Of a stretch of DNA of 64,000 nucleotides, positions 25,608 to 34,822 are shown piece by piece; position 1 is the first letter of the stretch, and each line of letters begins with the position of its first letter. This stretch comes from Campylobacter gastrosuis (GTDB lineage Bacteria; Campylobacterota; Campylobacteria; Campylobacterales; Campylobacteraceae), in the NCBI RefSeq assembly GCF_030249845.1, contig NZ_JANURM010000004.1, forward strand, positions 62,001-126,000, read 5' to 3'. The position numbers were made by a program, and so were the translations under genes. Under the pieces are notes generated by a model that did not search any database, had not been told where the DNA came from, and worked only from the letters and a program-made list of their open reading frames with translations.

Positions 25608-27035
25608 ATGAAGGTCGTTTTGGTAAATAAAAATCCAGCCGTTTCTCGTTTGATTACGCTAAGTCTTGAAAAAATCGGAGCAGATTACGCTCAAATTAGC
25701 GAAATTTCGGAGCTTGAAGGTAGGGCTGACTTTTTGATAATTGATAGCGATATAGAGCTTAATGATACCGATTTAAACGCATTAGCGAGTAAAATTTTAT
25801 ACCTTTTGCCACGTGGTGCTAATAAACCTGAATTTACCGATATTGTGCTTGAAAAGCCCTTTTTGCCGACTGATTTTATAAAAATTTTTGAGCAAAACAA
25901 GGTAGAAAAAGAGAGTCTAAACGATGAAACGCCTAGCGATTTTAGCGTGAATGGGGCGAATTTTCAGACTGAAATTTCAGATGATGATATTAGTTTTGAG
26001 TTGCCAGATTTTGATGATGAGCTACTTGATAAAGATGATGAGAATTTAGCGGATTTAGATATTAAGTTGCCTGATTTTACCGCTTTAAGCGATGATGAAG
26101 TGGTAGAAGAAAATAAAAATTTAGATGATGAAATTTTAGAAGTTGATGATAAATTAAACGAAACTGATGAAATAAAATTAGATGACGAGCTTAATATTGA
26201 TGAGCCAAATGAGCTAGATAAAACAAGCCAAGAAGTAGCTAGTGATATAGGCACGGACGAGATAAAAGCCGATGAAATGGAGCTTAACGAGCTTGATTTA
26301 GGAGAGCTTAATTTAGATGATTTAGCCACTAATGAGCCAAATTTAAACGAGCCAAAGGCATCTGATACGATAGAAAATATCAAAAATATCCTAGATGATA
26401 TTGACACCGATGAGCAGGACGCTGTGGCTGATGATGGCGTTTTAGACGATATTTCAAAAGATATCGTTAGCGATTTAGATGATGAAGTTTTAGATGAAAA
26501 TTTAGATGAAGGCACCATTAATGAGCTAGGCGATGAGCTGGTTTTAGATGAAAATGTGGCAGAAAATTTAGATGAAGTTAGCGATGATTTAATAAGCTTA
26601 GATGAGAGCGAAAATGTTGATGAAATTTTAGATGAAGTTAGTCAAGATTTAGGCGAGAGCGAAGCCCTAAATGAGAGCGAAATCATAAGCGAGAATGAAA
26701 TTTTAAGTGAAAATGAAATTTTAAACGAAGATGAAATTTTAAACGAGAGCGAAACAACAGCCAATAGCGAAAGCTCGGGCGATATCACAGAGATTGATCA
26801 AATTGATGAAATTTCAATGCTAAAAGCCTTTAACGAGCCCTGTGATGAGATAGCAGATGAGCCAAAAGATGAGCCACAAAGCAAGGCACAAAGTGAGCCA
26901 AAAGCCGATGATTTTAAAGATGAAATCACAAAAACAATTACCAAAAAAATCACAAATTCACTAAATGAAAGCTCGTTAAAAGAGATTTTAAAGGATATGA
27001 ACATAAAAATTAGCATAAGTTTTGAGGATAGGTAG
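25608..27035 (+). CDS. Highly acidic protein with receiver-like N-terminus
   Basis: A 475-residue protein extremely rich in Asp, Glu, Leu and Asn. C. jejuni has a 'highly acidic protein' gene in the same place between fliR and gmk. The first ~95 residues resemble a response-regulator receiver that has lost its acidic pocket: VVLVNKNPAVSRLITLSLEK, then FLIIDSD, then LEKPFLPTDF. The rest is a low-complexity acidic repeat (blocks like LDEVSDDL and NEDEILNESE), likely disordered, ending in a conserved tail (ITKTITKKITNSLNESSLKE). AAGGAG fits ATG 25608 rather than the earlier GTG at 25602. Function unknown; a flagellar or polar scaffold is a guess from context. Confidence 0.75.
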   Translation: MKVVLVNKNPAVSRLITLSLEKIGADYAQISEISELEGRADFLIIDSDIELNDTDLNALASKILYLLPRGANKPEFTDIVLEKPFLPTDFIKIFEQNKVEKESLNDETPSDFSVNGANFQTEISDDDISFELPDFDDELLDKDDENLADLDIKLPDFTALSDDEVVEENKNLDDEILEVDDKLNETDEIKLDDELNIDEPNELDKTSQEVASDIGTDEIKADEMELNELDLGELNLDDLATNEPNLNEPKASDTIENIKNILDDIDTDEQDAVADDGVLDDISKDIVSDLDDEVLDENLDEGTINELGDELVLDENVAENLDEVSDDLISLDESENVDEILDEVSQDLGESEALNESEIISENEILSENEILNEDEILNESETTANSESSGDITEIDQIDEISMLKAFNEPCDEIADEPKDEPQSKAQSEPKADDFKDEITKTITKKITNSLNESSLKEILKDMNIKISISFEDR

Positions 27036-27650
27036 TTGAAGGGGCAAATTTTAATCATCTCAGGCCCTAGCGGTAGCGGTAAAAGCACACTTTTAAATAG
27101 ACTTTTAAAGGATGAGCCAAATTTATACTTCTCTATTTCAAGCACGACAAGGGCGATTAGAGAGGGCGAAAAAGACGGCGTGAATTATCATTTTGTAAGC
27201 CAAGATGAATTTCAAAAAGGTATAGAAAATGGCGACTTTTTGGAGTGGGCTTACGTGCATAAAAATTATTATGGCACGAATTTAAAGCCAGTTTTAAAGG
27301 CGCTTGATGAGGGCAAAATCGCCGTTTTTGACATTGATGTGCAGGGTTTTAACCTAGCAAAAGAGAAATTTAAAAACTACATAACTTCGGTTTTTATCAC
27401 GACAAAAAACCAAGATGAGCTAAAAAAACGCCTTCAAAAGCGAAACACCGATAGCGATGAGATTATTCAAAACCGCCTATTTAACGCTGTTGGCGAAATG
27501 GAGCATATCTTAGAATATGATTATTTTTTAATAAACGATGATTTAGAAAAAAGCTATAAAGGGCTGCTCTCAATTGTGCGTTCTATGCGTTTAAAAAGCA
27601 CAAATATACCGCTTAGACAGACGATTGATGAGTGGATTGATTGTAAATAA
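27036..27650 (+). CDS. gmk: Guanylate kinase
   Basis: Gmk phosphorylates GMP to GDP. The 204-residue protein has the P-loop ISGPSGSGKSTLLNRLL, GMP-binding residues in STTRAIREGEKDGVNYHFVS, and the conserved ENGDFLEWAYVHKNYYGT. The start is TTG at 27036, directly after the stop of the acidic-protein gene, with GAGGAT just upstream; no in-frame ATG fits before the P-loop. Confidence 0.96.
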   Translation: MKGQILIISGPSGSGKSTLLNRLLKDEPNLYFSISSTTRAIREGEKDGVNYHFVSQDEFQKGIENGDFLEWAYVHKNYYGTNLKPVLKALDEGKIAVFDIDVQGFNLAKEKFKNYITSVFITTKNQDELKKRLQKRNTDSDEIIQNRLFNAVGEMEHILEYDYFLINDDLEKSYKGLLSIVRSMRLKSTNIPLRQTIDEWIDCK

Positions 27651-27669
27651 ATTTTATTAAGGAGAAACA

Positions 27670-27885
27670 ATGGGTAGTATGAGTATGGGACACTGGCTAA
27701 TCGTTTTAGCCGTGATTATTTTGCTTTTTGGTGCGAAAAAAATTCCAGAATTAGCAAAAGGTGTTGGCAAGGGTATAAAGTCGTTTAAAGCCGAAATGGA
27801 GGACGATAAGCCACTTGAAAAAGTAGAGAAAAAAGATGAAGATGTAGCTGAGATTAAGAGCCAAGAAGCTACAAAAAACGTTTAG
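27670..27885 (+). CDS. tatA: Twin-arginine translocase subunit TatA
   Basis: A 71-residue TatA: one N-terminal transmembrane helix ([23 protein letters not shown]) with the [21 protein letters not shown] amphipathic helix and a charged tail. AAGGAG precedes the ATG. TatA forms the pore that exports folded proteins such as the Rieske protein encoded at 33066. Confidence 0.96.
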   Translation: MGSMSMGHWLIVLAVIILLFGAKKIPELAKGVGKGIKSFKAEMEDDKPLEKVEKKDEDVAEIKSQEATKNV

Positions 27886-27894
27886 GTTTTTGCG

Positions 27895-29493
27895 TTGAAA
27901 GAGCTAGTTAAGAGTGAAATTTTTAAGGTTTTAGGGCGTGATTTTGTCCTTGAAAAGCCAAAGGATATAAGCTTAGCACACTACGCTACGCCACTTGCGT
28001 TTTCGCTCGCAAAAGAGCTTAAAAAGTCGCCAGTAGCCATAGCAAATGAACTTGCCTTAAAATTTCAAGACAGCAAAATTTTTAGCGTAAGTGCGGTAAA
28101 TGGCTATTTAAATTTTAGGCTAAACGGCGAGTTTTTAAACAAAATCTCAACCGACGCCCTAAAAAATGGCACGGATTTTGCCAAAGGCGAGATAAAAAAT
28201 GAGAAAATTTTCATTGAGTATATCAGTGCAAATCCGACCGGCCCGCTACATATCGGACACGTAAGGGGTGCTGTTTATGGCAATATCTTAGACATTGTAG
28301 GCAGATATTTAGGCTATGAAATAGCGACTGAATACTACATAAATGACGCTGGTAATCAAATTGACCTGCTTGGCACTTCAATTAGTCTAGCTGCAAAAGA
28401 GCTACTTTTTGGCGAAAGTGTGGAGTATCCAGAGAGCTATTACAGGGGCGAATATTTGGTGCAAATCGCAAAGGACGCCCTAGCAAAATTTGGCAAAGAG
28501 ATATTTTACGATGAGAGCAGAAATTTAGAACTTGCTGAGTTTGGCAAAGATGAAGTGATAAAGATAATCAAAAAAGACCTAAACGATGTCGGCATAAATA
28601 TACAGAGCTGGGCTAGTGAAAAATCCCTTTACAGCGGACTTGAAGCGACAATTAATAAGCTTAAAATTTCAGGGCAAATGTATGAAAAAGACGGAGCGAC
28701 CTATATCGCTTCAAGCAAACTTGGCGATGATAATGACAGGGTTGTTATAAGAGATGACGCTAGACCCACGTATTTAGCTGGCGATATCATCTATCACAAC
28801 GCAAAATTTGAGAAAAATTACGATAAATACATTAACATTTGGGGTGCTGATCATCACGGATATATCGCACGTTTAAAGGCTGCCATTCATTTTTTAGGCT
28901 ACGATGAGAGCCGTCTTGAAGTGATTTTAATGCAAATGGTAAGCCTTTTAAAAGATGGTAAGCCGTTTAAAATGAGCAAACGTGCTGGCACCTATGTTTT
29001 AATGAGTGAGATTGCCGAAGAGATCGGAGCTGAGGCACTTAGATTTATGTTTATTAGCAAGTCAAACACAAGTCCGTTAGAATTTGATTTAAATTCTGTT
29101 AAAGCAAATGACAATACAAATCCGATTTTTTATATAAATTATGCTCACGCACGTGTAAATCAAATTTTTGCCAAGGCAAACAAAAGCGTAAATGATGTCA
29201 TAAATGCCGATTTAAACGTGCTTGATGATAGTGCTAAAAACCTGCTGTATCAGGCAATTACGCTAAATGAGGTGCTTGAAGATGCATTTAGCTCACGTGG
29301 GCTTTATAAAATCGCTGACTTTTTAAAGGCGTTAAGTGCGAATTTTCATAAATTCTATAACGAAAATCGTATCATCGGCTCAGAAAACGAGGACGCACTT
29401 TTAAAGCTTTTTGGCGTGGTCGCACTAAGCATAAGAACGGCGTTAAAACTAATGGGTATAGTCGCAAAAGAGCGTATGTTAAAGGATGAATAA
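27895..29493 (+). CDS. argS: Arginyl-tRNA synthetase
   Basis: This class I synthetase has 532 residues, a normal length for epsilonproteobacteria. It has the HIGH-type motif SANPTGPLHIGHVRGAVYGN and a KMSK motif (FKMSKRAGTYV), followed by the C-terminal anticodon-binding helix bundle (NYAHARVNQIF). The start is TTG at 27895, nine bases after the tatA stop with AGG upstream; a start inside tatA is less likely. The stop shares one base with the next gene. Confidence 0.95.
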   Translation: MKELVKSEIFKVLGRDFVLEKPKDISLAHYATPLAFSLAKELKKSPVAIANELALKFQDSKIFSVSAVNGYLNFRLNGEFLNKISTDALKNGTDFAKGEIKNEKIFIEYISANPTGPLHIGHVRGAVYGNILDIVGRYLGYEIATEYYINDAGNQIDLLGTSISLAAKELLFGESVEYPESYYRGEYLVQIAKDALAKFGKEIFYDESRNLELAEFGKDEVIKIIKKDLNDVGINIQSWASEKSLYSGLEATINKLKISGQMYEKDGATYIASSKLGDDNDRVVIRDDARPTYLAGDIIYHNAKFEKNYDKYINIWGADHHGYIARLKAAIHFLGYDESRLEVILMQMVSLLKDGKPFKMSKRAGTYVLMSEIAEEIGAEALRFMFISKSNTSPLEFDLNSVKANDNTNPIFYINYAHARVNQIFAKANKSVNDVINADLNVLDDSAKNLLYQAITLNEVLEDAFSSRGLYKIADFLKALSANFHKFYNENRIIGSENEDALLKLFGVVALSIRTALKLMGIVAKERMLKDE

Positions 29494-29900
29494 TGCCTTT
29501 AAAATCGGCAATGCAAAGCTTTTTAGACGACCCAAGCCCCAAAAATGAAAGTAAGCTAATAAATCTGCTTTTAAAGGCTGATTTTTTAGCTCCAATTTTA
29601 ATGCTCTCGCCACTTGCAAAGCCTGATGGCAACGCATTTTACGAAGAAGAGGGCTCAAATATAAAATTTGTAATCTTAGAAAACGAAAATGATGAGGGCT
29701 TTTATCCAGCATTTACTAGCAAAAACGAGCTTTTAAAGTGGCGAAATGACACCGAACAAGAGGTGCTAAATTTACGCCTAAAAGACTACGCTAATATGCT
29801 ATTTAGCGAGCAAAATCGCTACAAAGGTGTCGTTATAGACGCCTTTTCTCACTCACTCGTGCTTGATATTGAATTTTTAAAAGCGATTTTTAAAGAGTAA
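29493..29900 (+). CDS. SseB N-terminal domain protein
   Basis: A 135-residue soluble protein matching the SseB N-terminal domain: LLKADFLAPILML, FYPAFTSKNELLKW, DYANMLF, and GVVIDAFSHSLVLD. Members are of uncertain function; SseB itself was named for a role in serine sensitivity. The ATG overlaps the argS stop by one base, so it is in the same operon. No secretion signal. Confidence 0.8.
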   Translation: MPLKSAMQSFLDDPSPKNESKLINLLLKADFLAPILMLSPLAKPDGNAFYEEEGSNIKFVILENENDEGFYPAFTSKNELLKWRNDTEQEVLNLRLKDYANMLFSEQNRYKGVVIDAFSHSLVLDIEFLKAIFKE

Positions 29901-29953
29901 AATAAAATCCGTTTTTGCCGATATATTTGCAAAGTATTAAATAAAGGTTTAAT

Positions 29954-31578
29954 ATGCAGATAAATTTAAGCACGAATTTTTTAAATAATATAAATGAAAG
30001 CTTAAAAATTAACGGCACAAAAACAGCCGATGATAGCACCAAAGAGCTACAAATCGCACGAGAAAATGCCTAAATTTCATAAAAGACAATATATATCAGA
30101 CCTTAAATACGCAGTTTAGCAAATACCAGAAAGATAAATATTTAAAATTTAATAGTGGCGAAATCACCTACGATGATTTTTTACGTGAAGTTGAGTTTAA
30201 TATGTCAGCTGTGATGAGCATGGACACAAAATATCTAAATCTCACGCCAAAGGCTTATGATGATTATTTGGAGCTTTCTAGGGGCGATTTTAAGGTCGTG
30301 CTTGATCTTTTTGATGATAATGACCCTCATAATTTTGGCGAAATTTCAACCAATGCAATGCTTATAAATCTTGATAGCAATGGCGACGCTTTGCTTGATA
30401 AAAATGATAAATACTTTTTTAACCTAAAAGCAAAAGGCTACGACAAGGATGGCAATCTTAAAATTTTCAGGCTCAGTGAGCTTGTGAGCGGGATTGACCT
30501 GCTAGGTTTTATTAAAAAGCCAAGCGAGATGGAAAATCACAGCCTAAATTTAATGAAGGCCTACAACGCTCACCCAGCGATAAAAGAGCATAGAATTGAC
30601 ATTGACGGCACGGATAATAGAATTAGCTACTACAACAACAACCCCTACACGATTTTTAAGCCAGAGTATCGTTATGAGCGTATGAGTAATGAGATGCTTG
30701 ATGAGCTTTTTGGTAATTTAAGCGACAAGGACGGCTGGGTTAAGCTTGATAATTTGGTTTTTAACGACAAAAGTCCGTATAAAAATTTCGCCTACGCAAA
30801 GCAGAATTTAAACGGAGAGTTAATGCTTGATGAATTTAACACTCGCTCAAAATTTCAGGATAGCAACCTATCTTACACAAAGGAGATGAAAGATAAATTT
30901 TTGGAATTTTACGATAGATATTATGCCACGCTTGATAGTTTTGAGCAAGAAAAGAGCAAAATTTTAAACGCACTAAAACAGCACGGAGATAGCCAATTAT
31001 CAGGCAAGATAGAGCAGTTAAAGAGTGCTAGTTTGGCTAGTTTAGAGCGTGAATTTGAGCAGATGAGTGGCGTGGATTTTAGCCAAAGGACACTTCAAAA
31101 ATTTAAAAAAATGTTTAGCAAAAATGCAAAAAACACAGCAGAACTCTTGCAAGACACCGATAGCGTGGTGGCGATGAAACGCGAGAAAAACGGCTCTATC
31201 ACGCTAAAATTTGATAGTGGCAGGGTGCTTAATGTAAATGAGCTTTATTACGACACTGGCGAGGTTAGAGGCGAGGGCAAACGCCTAAAACTAAACCTAA
31301 TCCGCCACGATTTAAAGGAGCAAACCATAAACGAGTTGGTAAAAATTTCAGATAATCTAGCCATAAAAAATGAAGCAAATGGCGAAATTTTGGAGCTTTC
31401 AAAGCTTGGCATTGAGTTTATAAGAAGCTTAAAAAATAGCTTTTACATCCAGCTAGAAAATGGCAAATCGTTTGTTGCAAAAGAGCTGTATAATGTAAGC
31501 TACATTAATAGTTTGTTTAAAGATGATTTAATAAAATTAGAGGATAAAATTTATAAAAAGGTTAATGAAAGGGTTTAA
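29954..31578 (+). pseudogene. EF-hand-like protein gene with 5' frameshift
   Basis: The gene should start at ATG 29954, with AAGG upstream, and encode about 541 residues. After about 39 codons the frame hits TAA at 30071-30073, and the remaining protein continues in the next frame (NFIKDNIYQTLNTQFSKYQ, then ATG 30202 and 458 open residues). A single lost base near 30071 explains it. The long part has calcium-binding-like loops (DSNGDALLDKND; DIDGTDNRISYY) and a helical middle, with no signal peptide. I do not recognise the family. It may be a recent pseudogene, a sequencing error, or still be translated from the internal ATG. Confidence 0.65.
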
Positions 31579-31586
31579 AAACCCTT
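31569..31586. terminator. Hairpin between convergent genes
   Basis: AAGGGTT-TAAA-AACCCTT spans the stop of the EF-hand-like gene and the 3' end of the opposite gene, with A/T-rich flanks on both sides. It could terminate from either direction. Confidence 0.5.
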
Positions 31587-31905
31587 AAAAACAAAAATGT
31601 GGAGCAGAAATTACCCAGCCTACACCACGCTGGTCAAAGCCTTTTAAGTCAAAAATAATTCTGCCACCAAGATAAAAATCATCTATTTCTATAATACTAA
31701 CTTCGCCTATGCCCCAAAAAATCACAAAATAACGCTTTAAGCTATCAAAATTTAGACTGCGAATTTTTGTATTTAGCTCGTGACCATTATAAACAAAGCC
31801 ATTTACTTTATATTTGCTAGACCAGCCACTTTGCGTTCTATACGCCACACAGGCTGTTTGTTGCTCATATGCAAAGAGCGTTAGCTAAAAAAGAAAATTT
31901 ATACG
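31585..31905 (-). pseudogene. Small exported protein with stop in its signal peptide
   Basis: An 87-codon open part starts at GTG 31848 (AYRTQSGWSSKYKVNGFVYN). In the same frame upstream the sequence reads NFLF-stop-LTLFAYEQQTACV, the typical end of a Campylobacter signal peptide, interrupted by TAG at 31885-31887. No ATG follows upstream. It therefore looks like a secreted protein gene that has lost its start region. I do not recognise the mature domain. Confidence 0.5.
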
Positions 31906-32032
31906 AGTATGTCTTGTTTAAATTTTTATTTACATTATATAAATGCTAGTTAATATAATTTTAAACAGCAATTAAATTTTATATTCAATAGAAAATAGCA
32001 GATAAACATTATAATTTTATCTGCAAAATTGC

Positions 32033-32242
32033 TTACCAGTTAGGTTTTTTGGTTCCTTGTTTGCCAGTATATGGGTTATAATTCCCTTTGGTGGAGTAGT
32101 TATTTATTGTTGTGCTATCCCTTGATGATTTGTAGTGAGGTTGAACATACGTTCCATCTTTTTTAAAATATCCATTGACATACGTATCTGCAAAAGCACA
32201 ATTTAACCCAAATAGGGCAACTAATGTAAGTATTTTTTTCAT
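32033..32242 (-). CDS. Small secreted protein, YVxGYxKKDGTYVxPH type
   Basis: A 69-residue protein with a clear signal peptide (KKILTLVALFGLNCAFA, cleavage before DTYVNG) and a mature part of about 50 residues (NGYFKKDGTYVQPHYKS, then NYNPYTGKQGTKKP). This short motif family is widespread in bacteria, but its function is unknown to me. AAAGGAGATAAA precedes the ATG. It stands alone in a patch of damaged genes and itself looks intact. Confidence 0.8.
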   Translation of the reverse strand: MKKILTLVALFGLNCAFADTYVNGYFKKDGTYVQPHYKSSRDSTTINNYSTKGNYNPYTGKQGTKKPNW

Positions 32243-32333
32243 TTTATCTCCTTTTTCTCCATAGGGATAATCTCTATGGCTGATTGTAAATGCATTTTAT
32301 ACAAAAATAAACTTATATAAAATGGGGATAATT

Positions 32334-32594
32334 ATGTTAAATTTGCCATCAATTACAACCGATGAAGAAAACGAAAAATTCTTAGATTTAGTCGCAAACA
32401 ACGTAAAAAGAATAAGAATACAAAGAAATTTAAGCCAACTTTAAACAGCACTTAGTATAGGTCAAGCTTCAAGCGGATTTTATGCAAATATGGAAAATAA
32501 CGCTCACGGCAAGCACTTTAATCTAATCCATCTCTTTAAACTCTCAAAACTTTTTGAGTGCGATATCTGTGAATTTTTTAAAATTCAGCCTTAA
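32334..32594 (+). pseudogene. HTH (XRE-type) regulator with premature stop
   Basis: The 87-codon frame encodes a Cro/CI-like helix-turn-helix: NNVKRIRIQRNLSQL, then a TAA at 32442-32444 where Glu or Gln is expected, then TALSIGQASSGFYANMENNA and HLFKLSKLFECDICEFF. The stop falls inside the HTH. GGGGATA precedes the ATG. Only a 36-residue peptide would be made. Confidence 0.75.
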
Positions 32595-32620
32595 AAATCA
32601 AAAAATAAAGAAAATTTAGC

Positions 32621-32626
32621 TATAAT
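32621..32626 (+). promoter_or_regulatory. -10 box of rnpB
   Basis: A perfect TATAAT lies eight bases before the inferred 5' end of RNase P RNA, preceded by an A/T-rich region with no clear -35. Confidence 0.75.
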
Positions 32627-32633
32627 CCGCCCC

Positions 32634-32949
32634 CAAAGCACAGCAGGTAATCGCTTTTTTAAAGAGGAAAGTCCGAGCTGCCATAAGACAGAGTTCCATC
32701 TAACAGATGGCTAGGGCGACCTAAGGGAAAGTGTAACAGAAAGCAAACTACCGAAAAATCGGCAAAGGTGAAACGGCGGGGTAAGAGCCCACCAACGAGC
32801 TTGGCAACAAGTGCGTTTATAAACCCAACTCGCAGCAAGAAGGGGTGGTTTTTAGTCTTATATTAAAACCCTTCGCTAAATTTTGTATGCAAATGCAAAA
32901 TAAGATAAATGATTACCAAAAACAGAACTCGGCTTAGGGCTGTGCTTTG
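32634..32949 (+). ncRNA. rnpB: RNase P RNA (type A)
   Basis: This is the catalytic RNA that trims tRNA 5' leaders. The universal cores are present: GAGGAAAGTCCGAGCTGCC near the 5' end, CTAGGGCGACCTAAGGGAAAGTG, ACAGAAAGCAAACTACC, GGTGAAACGGCGGGGTAAG with AGAGCCCACC, and near the 3' end ACAGAACTCGGCTTAGGGC. The ends pair perfectly as helix P1 (CAAAGCACAGC with GCTGTGCTTTG), which sets the boundaries. Confidence 0.96.
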
Positions 32950-33024
32950 TGAAATTTTTGTTAGCTTATTAATAAATTTTAAAATTTTATGACTAAAATC
33001 AAAAAAATTTTAATATTTTTTTGA

Positions 33025-33030
33025 TACAAT
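33025..33030 (+). promoter_or_regulatory. Extended -10 box of petABC
   Basis: TGATACAAT lies 36 bases upstream of the petA ATG after a long T-rich stretch, as expected for a strong Campylobacter promoter. Confidence 0.6.
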
Positions 33031-33065
33031 GCAAACCAAAAATAAATTATTCAGAAAGGAAAGCA

Positions 33066-33569
33066 ATGTCTGTAAAGCAAGAAAGACGCGATTTTATTGG
33101 GATTGCGTTTGGTGCGGTAGCTGCTGTTGGCGGTGCATTTTCGCTTGTGGCGATGAAAAAGACTTGGGATCCGCTCCCTAGCGTCAGAGCAGCAGGTTTT
33201 ACCAGTGTTGATCTTACTCCGATGAAAGAGGGCGAGATTAGGCAGGTTGAGTGGCGTAAAAAGCCGATTTTTATCTTTAAAAAAGAGGCTAACGCTAAGC
33301 CAAATGAGGCTCGTGATGTCGTGGTCGGGAGTGATAGATATATCGTTGTTATCGGACTTTGCACGCATCTTGGCTGTATCCCTGAGTGGAAAAGTAGCAA
33401 AAACGCCTTTGTTTGTGCCTGTCACGGAGGCGAGTTTAACGCTGACGGCGAAAATATCTTTGGACCGCCACCACGCCCACTTGATATCCCACCATTTAAG
33501 ATAGAAGGCACGACTTTGGTGCTTGGCGAGACTGGCCCTGAATACAACAAATTAGTAGGCAAGGCGTAA
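33066..33569 (+). CDS. petA: Cytochrome bc1 Rieske iron-sulfur protein
   Basis: A 167-residue Rieske subunit of the menaquinol:cytochrome c oxidoreductase. It has an N-terminal anchor (RRDFIGIAFGAVAAVGGAFS), with twin-arginine-like QERRDFIG suggesting Tat export. The 2Fe-2S ligands are in CTHLGC and CACHGG, near residues 100-125. AAAGGAAAG precedes ATG 33066; earlier in-frame codons lack a ribosome site. First gene of petABC. Confidence 0.96.
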   Translation: MSVKQERRDFIGIAFGAVAAVGGAFSLVAMKKTWDPLPSVRAAGFTSVDLTPMKEGEIRQVEWRKKPIFIFKKEANAKPNEARDVVVGSDRYIVVIGLCTHLGCIPEWKSSKNAFVCACHGGEFNADGENIFGPPPRPLDIPPFKIEGTTLVLGETGPEYNKLVGKA

Positions 33570-33578
33570 GGAGATAAA

Positions 33579-34820
33579 ATGGCACAAATTCACAAATCAA
33601 ACGGCGTCCTAGACTGGCTTGACCAGCGTTTGGCTGTAAATAAGCTAATGAAAGTCCTAGTTAGCGAGTATTGGATACCAAAAAACATAAATTTTCTATG
33701 GGCTATGGGCGTTATTTTAACGACACTTTTTGCGGTGCTTTTTGTAAGCGGACTTCTACTTTTAATGTATTATAAACCAGATGTAAATTTAGCCTTTGAT
33801 AGCGTAAATCAAACGATAATGCAAGAGGTTGAATACGGCTGGTTGTGGCGTCATATGCACGCAGTTGCAGCCTCTGTCATCTTTTTGATAATGTATATTC
33901 ACCTTCTTACTGGACTATATTATGGCTCTTACAAAAAGGGCAGGGAGATGATTTGGGTTAGCGGTATGCTACTTTTTATCTGTTTTTCAGCCGAGGCATT
34001 TAGCGGATATATGCTACCTTGGGGGCAGATGAGCTACTGGGCTGCCACTGTTATCACTCAGCTTTTTGGTGCTGTGCCGGTTATTGGCGAGGCGTTGGTT
34101 GAGTGGATTAGGGGCGATTATGCTGTTGGTGATGCGACGCTGACACGCTTTTTTATGCTTCACGTGTGCTTAATGCCAATTGTGATAATAGCAGTTTTAG
34201 TTATTCACTTTTATTCACTTAGAATTCCTCACGTAAATAACCTAGACAGCGAGGAGATTGACTTTGATATTGAGGCAAATGAGTATCTAAATGGCGATAA
34301 GAAAAAGGCAAAAGTAATACCATTTTGGCCGGGATTTTTGGCAAAAGACTTTATGTATGTCGCATTTTTTATGATATTTTTTATGTATCTAGTTTGCTTT
34401 CACTTCAATTTTGCAATGGACCCGATTAACTTTGAGCCAGCAAATGCGCTAAAAACTCCACCACATATCTATCCAGAGTGGTATTTCTTGTGGCAATATG
34501 AAATTTTACGCGGATTTTTCTTTGATATGTTTGGCATTACAGCTGCAAATTTAGGCTTGCTTGCGTTTGCGTTTGCGGGCGTTGCTTTTATGATTATCCC
34601 GCTACTTGACACGAGCGATGTTGTCGCACCAGCACACAAAAGACCGCTATATTTTATATGGTTTTGGGTGCTTGTGATTGATTTAATTGCACTTTCAATT
34701 CTAGGCAAAATTCCAACCGCTGGCAGAGAGTGGCTAGGATTTGGTAGCTCGGTGCTATTTTTATTCTTATTTATCGTAGCACTGCCGATTATTAGCATAA
34801 TTGAAAAGAGAAGGGGATAA
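33579..34820 (+). CDS. petB: Cytochrome b of the bc1 complex
   Basis: A 413-residue membrane cytochrome b with eight or more helices, including the heme ligand segments GWLWRHMHAVAASVIF and MLHVCLMPIVIIAVLVIHFYSLRIPH and the quinol-site PEWY motif (YPEWYFLWQYE). It lies nine bases after petA with AAGGAG before the ATG, and two bases before petC. Confidence 0.97.
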   Translation: MAQIHKSNGVLDWLDQRLAVNKLMKVLVSEYWIPKNINFLWAMGVILTTLFAVLFVSGLLLLMYYKPDVNLAFDSVNQTIMQEVEYGWLWRHMHAVAASVIFLIMYIHLLTGLYYGSYKKGREMIWVSGMLLFICFSAEAFSGYMLPWGQMSYWAATVITQLFGAVPVIGEALVEWIRGDYAVGDATLTRFFMLHVCLMPIVIIAVLVIHFYSLRIPHVNNLDSEEIDFDIEANEYLNGDKKKAKVIPFWPGFLAKDFMYVAFFMIFFMYLVCFHFNFAMDPINFEPANALKTPPHIYPEWYFLWQYEILRGFFFDMFGITAANLGLLAFAFAGVAFMIIPLLDTSDVVAPAHKRPLYFIWFWVLVIDLIALSILGKIPTAGREWLGFGSSVLFLFLFIVALPIISIIEKRRG

Positions 34821-34822
34821 TT

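Noticed and set aside
25964..26518. Long Ser-rich open frame on the minus strand opposite the acidic-protein gene
   Set aside because: It is the mirror of GAT/GAA-rich codons (giving Ser and Phe), has no ribosome site and no domain; the plus-strand gene has synteny support.
27895..29493. argS starting at an ATG further downstream
   Set aside because: The N-terminal domain before the HIGH motif would be cut; TTG 27895 gives the family length.
33247..33504. Alternative frames inside petA on both strands
   Set aside because: petA has all Rieske ligands in its own frame; the others lack starts with ribosome sites and any motif.
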